Part shown: piece after piece, positions 63,532-64,000 of the stretch
Numbering within the stretch: the first letter of the stretch is position 1
How the letters are laid out: every line of letters begins with the position of its first letter
From: Enterococcus lemanii
Lineage (GTDB): Bacteria > Bacillota > Bacilli > Lactobacillales > Enterococcaceae
NCBI RefSeq assembly: GCF_016909125.1
Contig: NZ_JAFBFD010000004.1
Coordinates: forward strand, 1 to 64,000
DNA length: 64,000 nucleotides
Reading direction: 5' to 3'
The notes under the pieces: model-generated
Database searches by the model: none
What the model was told of the DNA's origin: nothing
The model's input: only the letters and a program-made list of their open reading frames with translations
Program-made: the position numbers and the translations under genes

Positions 63532-64000
63532 ATGAATAAATTACATAATACAAAAGCAGGAAAAGTATTTGATGTTTTTAATATCATTTTCTTATTTTCT
63601 TTAGCGATTATTATGATACTGCCATTTATCTATGTGATTGCAGCGTCATTTTCAACAGAGTCAGAAATTGTGACACGCTCCTTCTTCTTATGGCCAAAAG
63701 AAATATCATTGGAATCGTATCGCTATATTTTATCAACACCGGCTTTTATCCGAAGTTTAATCATAACAATTGGAGTAACGATTGTCGGGACACTCGTTCA
63801 ATTGTTCTTTACTTTTTCTTTTGCATATCCACTATCTCGATCATATTTAAAAGGACGAAAAGTGTTATTAAATATGGTTATTGTTGCAATGTTATTTTCA
63901 GGAGGAATGATTCCAACCTTTTTAGTTGTAAAAGGATTAGGTCTTCTAGATACTTATTGGGCTTTGATTTTACCAGCAGCGATTAGTCCGTTTAACTTAA
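63532..64000 (+). CDS. ABC sugar transporter permease (LplC/YtcP-type), partial
   Basis: The reading frame is open from ATG 63532 (after GGGAGG) to the window end, about 156 residues. Helices VFDVFNIIFLFSLAIIMILPFIYVIAASFS, SLIITIGVTIVGTLVQLFFTFSFAYPLSRSYLKG and VLLNMVIVAMLFSGGMIPTFLVVKGLGL match the family. The EAA loop and C-terminus lie outside the window. It is the partner of the permease at 62534. Confidence 0.9.
   Translation, partial: MNKLHNTKAGKVFDVFNIIFLFSLAIIMILPFIYVIAASFSTESEIVTRSFFLWPKEISLESYRYILSTPAFIRSLIITIGVTIVGTLVQLFFTFSFAYPLSRSYLKGRKVLLNMVIVAMLFSGGMIPTFLVVKGLGLLDTYWALILPAAISPFNL

Overview
The window is low-GC Gram-positive DNA, most likely from an Enterococcus or a close relative such as Vagococcus. 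That call is an inference. It rests on AT-rich codon use, strong AGGAGG-type ribosome binding sites, CcpA-like cre sites, a class II ribonucleotide reductase paired with a PduO adenosyltransferase, gpmI, and a CLC-F-like transporter. About two thirds of the window is a plant cell-wall (pectin, RG-I and arabinogalactan side-chain) utilisation superlocus. The rest is a block of housekeeping and stress genes.

Left arm (1-31 kb). A decayed DUF2264 gene comes first, followed by an intact GH88 unsaturated-uronyl hydrolase, two GH35 beta-galactosidases, a badly deleted second GH88 copy, a LacI regulator, a GH51 arabinofuranosidase, a tandem GH43 protein, an ArsR-type regulator with a large C-terminal domain, and a GH2 enzyme. 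Next is a binding-protein ABC importer (two permeases and a lipoprotein, no ATPase) with a DUF624 protein. Then come an AraC regulator, GH127 and GH146-like enzymes for beta-L-arabinofuranosides, another AraC regulator and a GH42 beta-galactosidase. Together these genes fit removal of galactose, arabinose and unsaturated uronic acid from pectic side chains or arabinosylated glycoproteins, with import of the oligosaccharides.

Middle (31-48.6 kb). This block holds a beta-carbonic anhydrase with a DUF1275 membrane protein, NrdJ with PduO behind two NrdR boxes, a small orphan gene, a CLC-F-like antiporter, an MhqO/MhqD-like pair, and a GntR regulator. After the regulator sits an apparent UxuB-UxuA chimera made by an in-frame deletion. 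A DUF1538 membrane protein follows with two PII-like proteins, then gpmI, two XRE-type membrane regulators, a DUF5626 secreted protein, and a secreted protein next to a 61-residue membrane protein (bacteriocin/immunity-like organisation).

Right arm (48.6-64 kb). Relics of an ISL3-like and an IS1182/IS5-like transposase lead into a rhamnogalacturonan module. It contains GH105, AraC, RhaM, a CE12-GH42 fusion, a YesS-like membrane AraC regulator, YesU (DUF1961), a DUF624 protein, a YetA/PL26-like lyase, and a second importer whose last permease runs off the window. The second half of the IS1182/IS5 pair lies at 5 kb, so similar IS relics occur in both carbohydrate arms.

The most interesting points are the uxuB-uxuA chimera, the CE12-GH42 fusion enzyme, the DUF1538 plus double PII-like operon, the small secreted/membrane gene pair, and the paired decayed insertion sequences.
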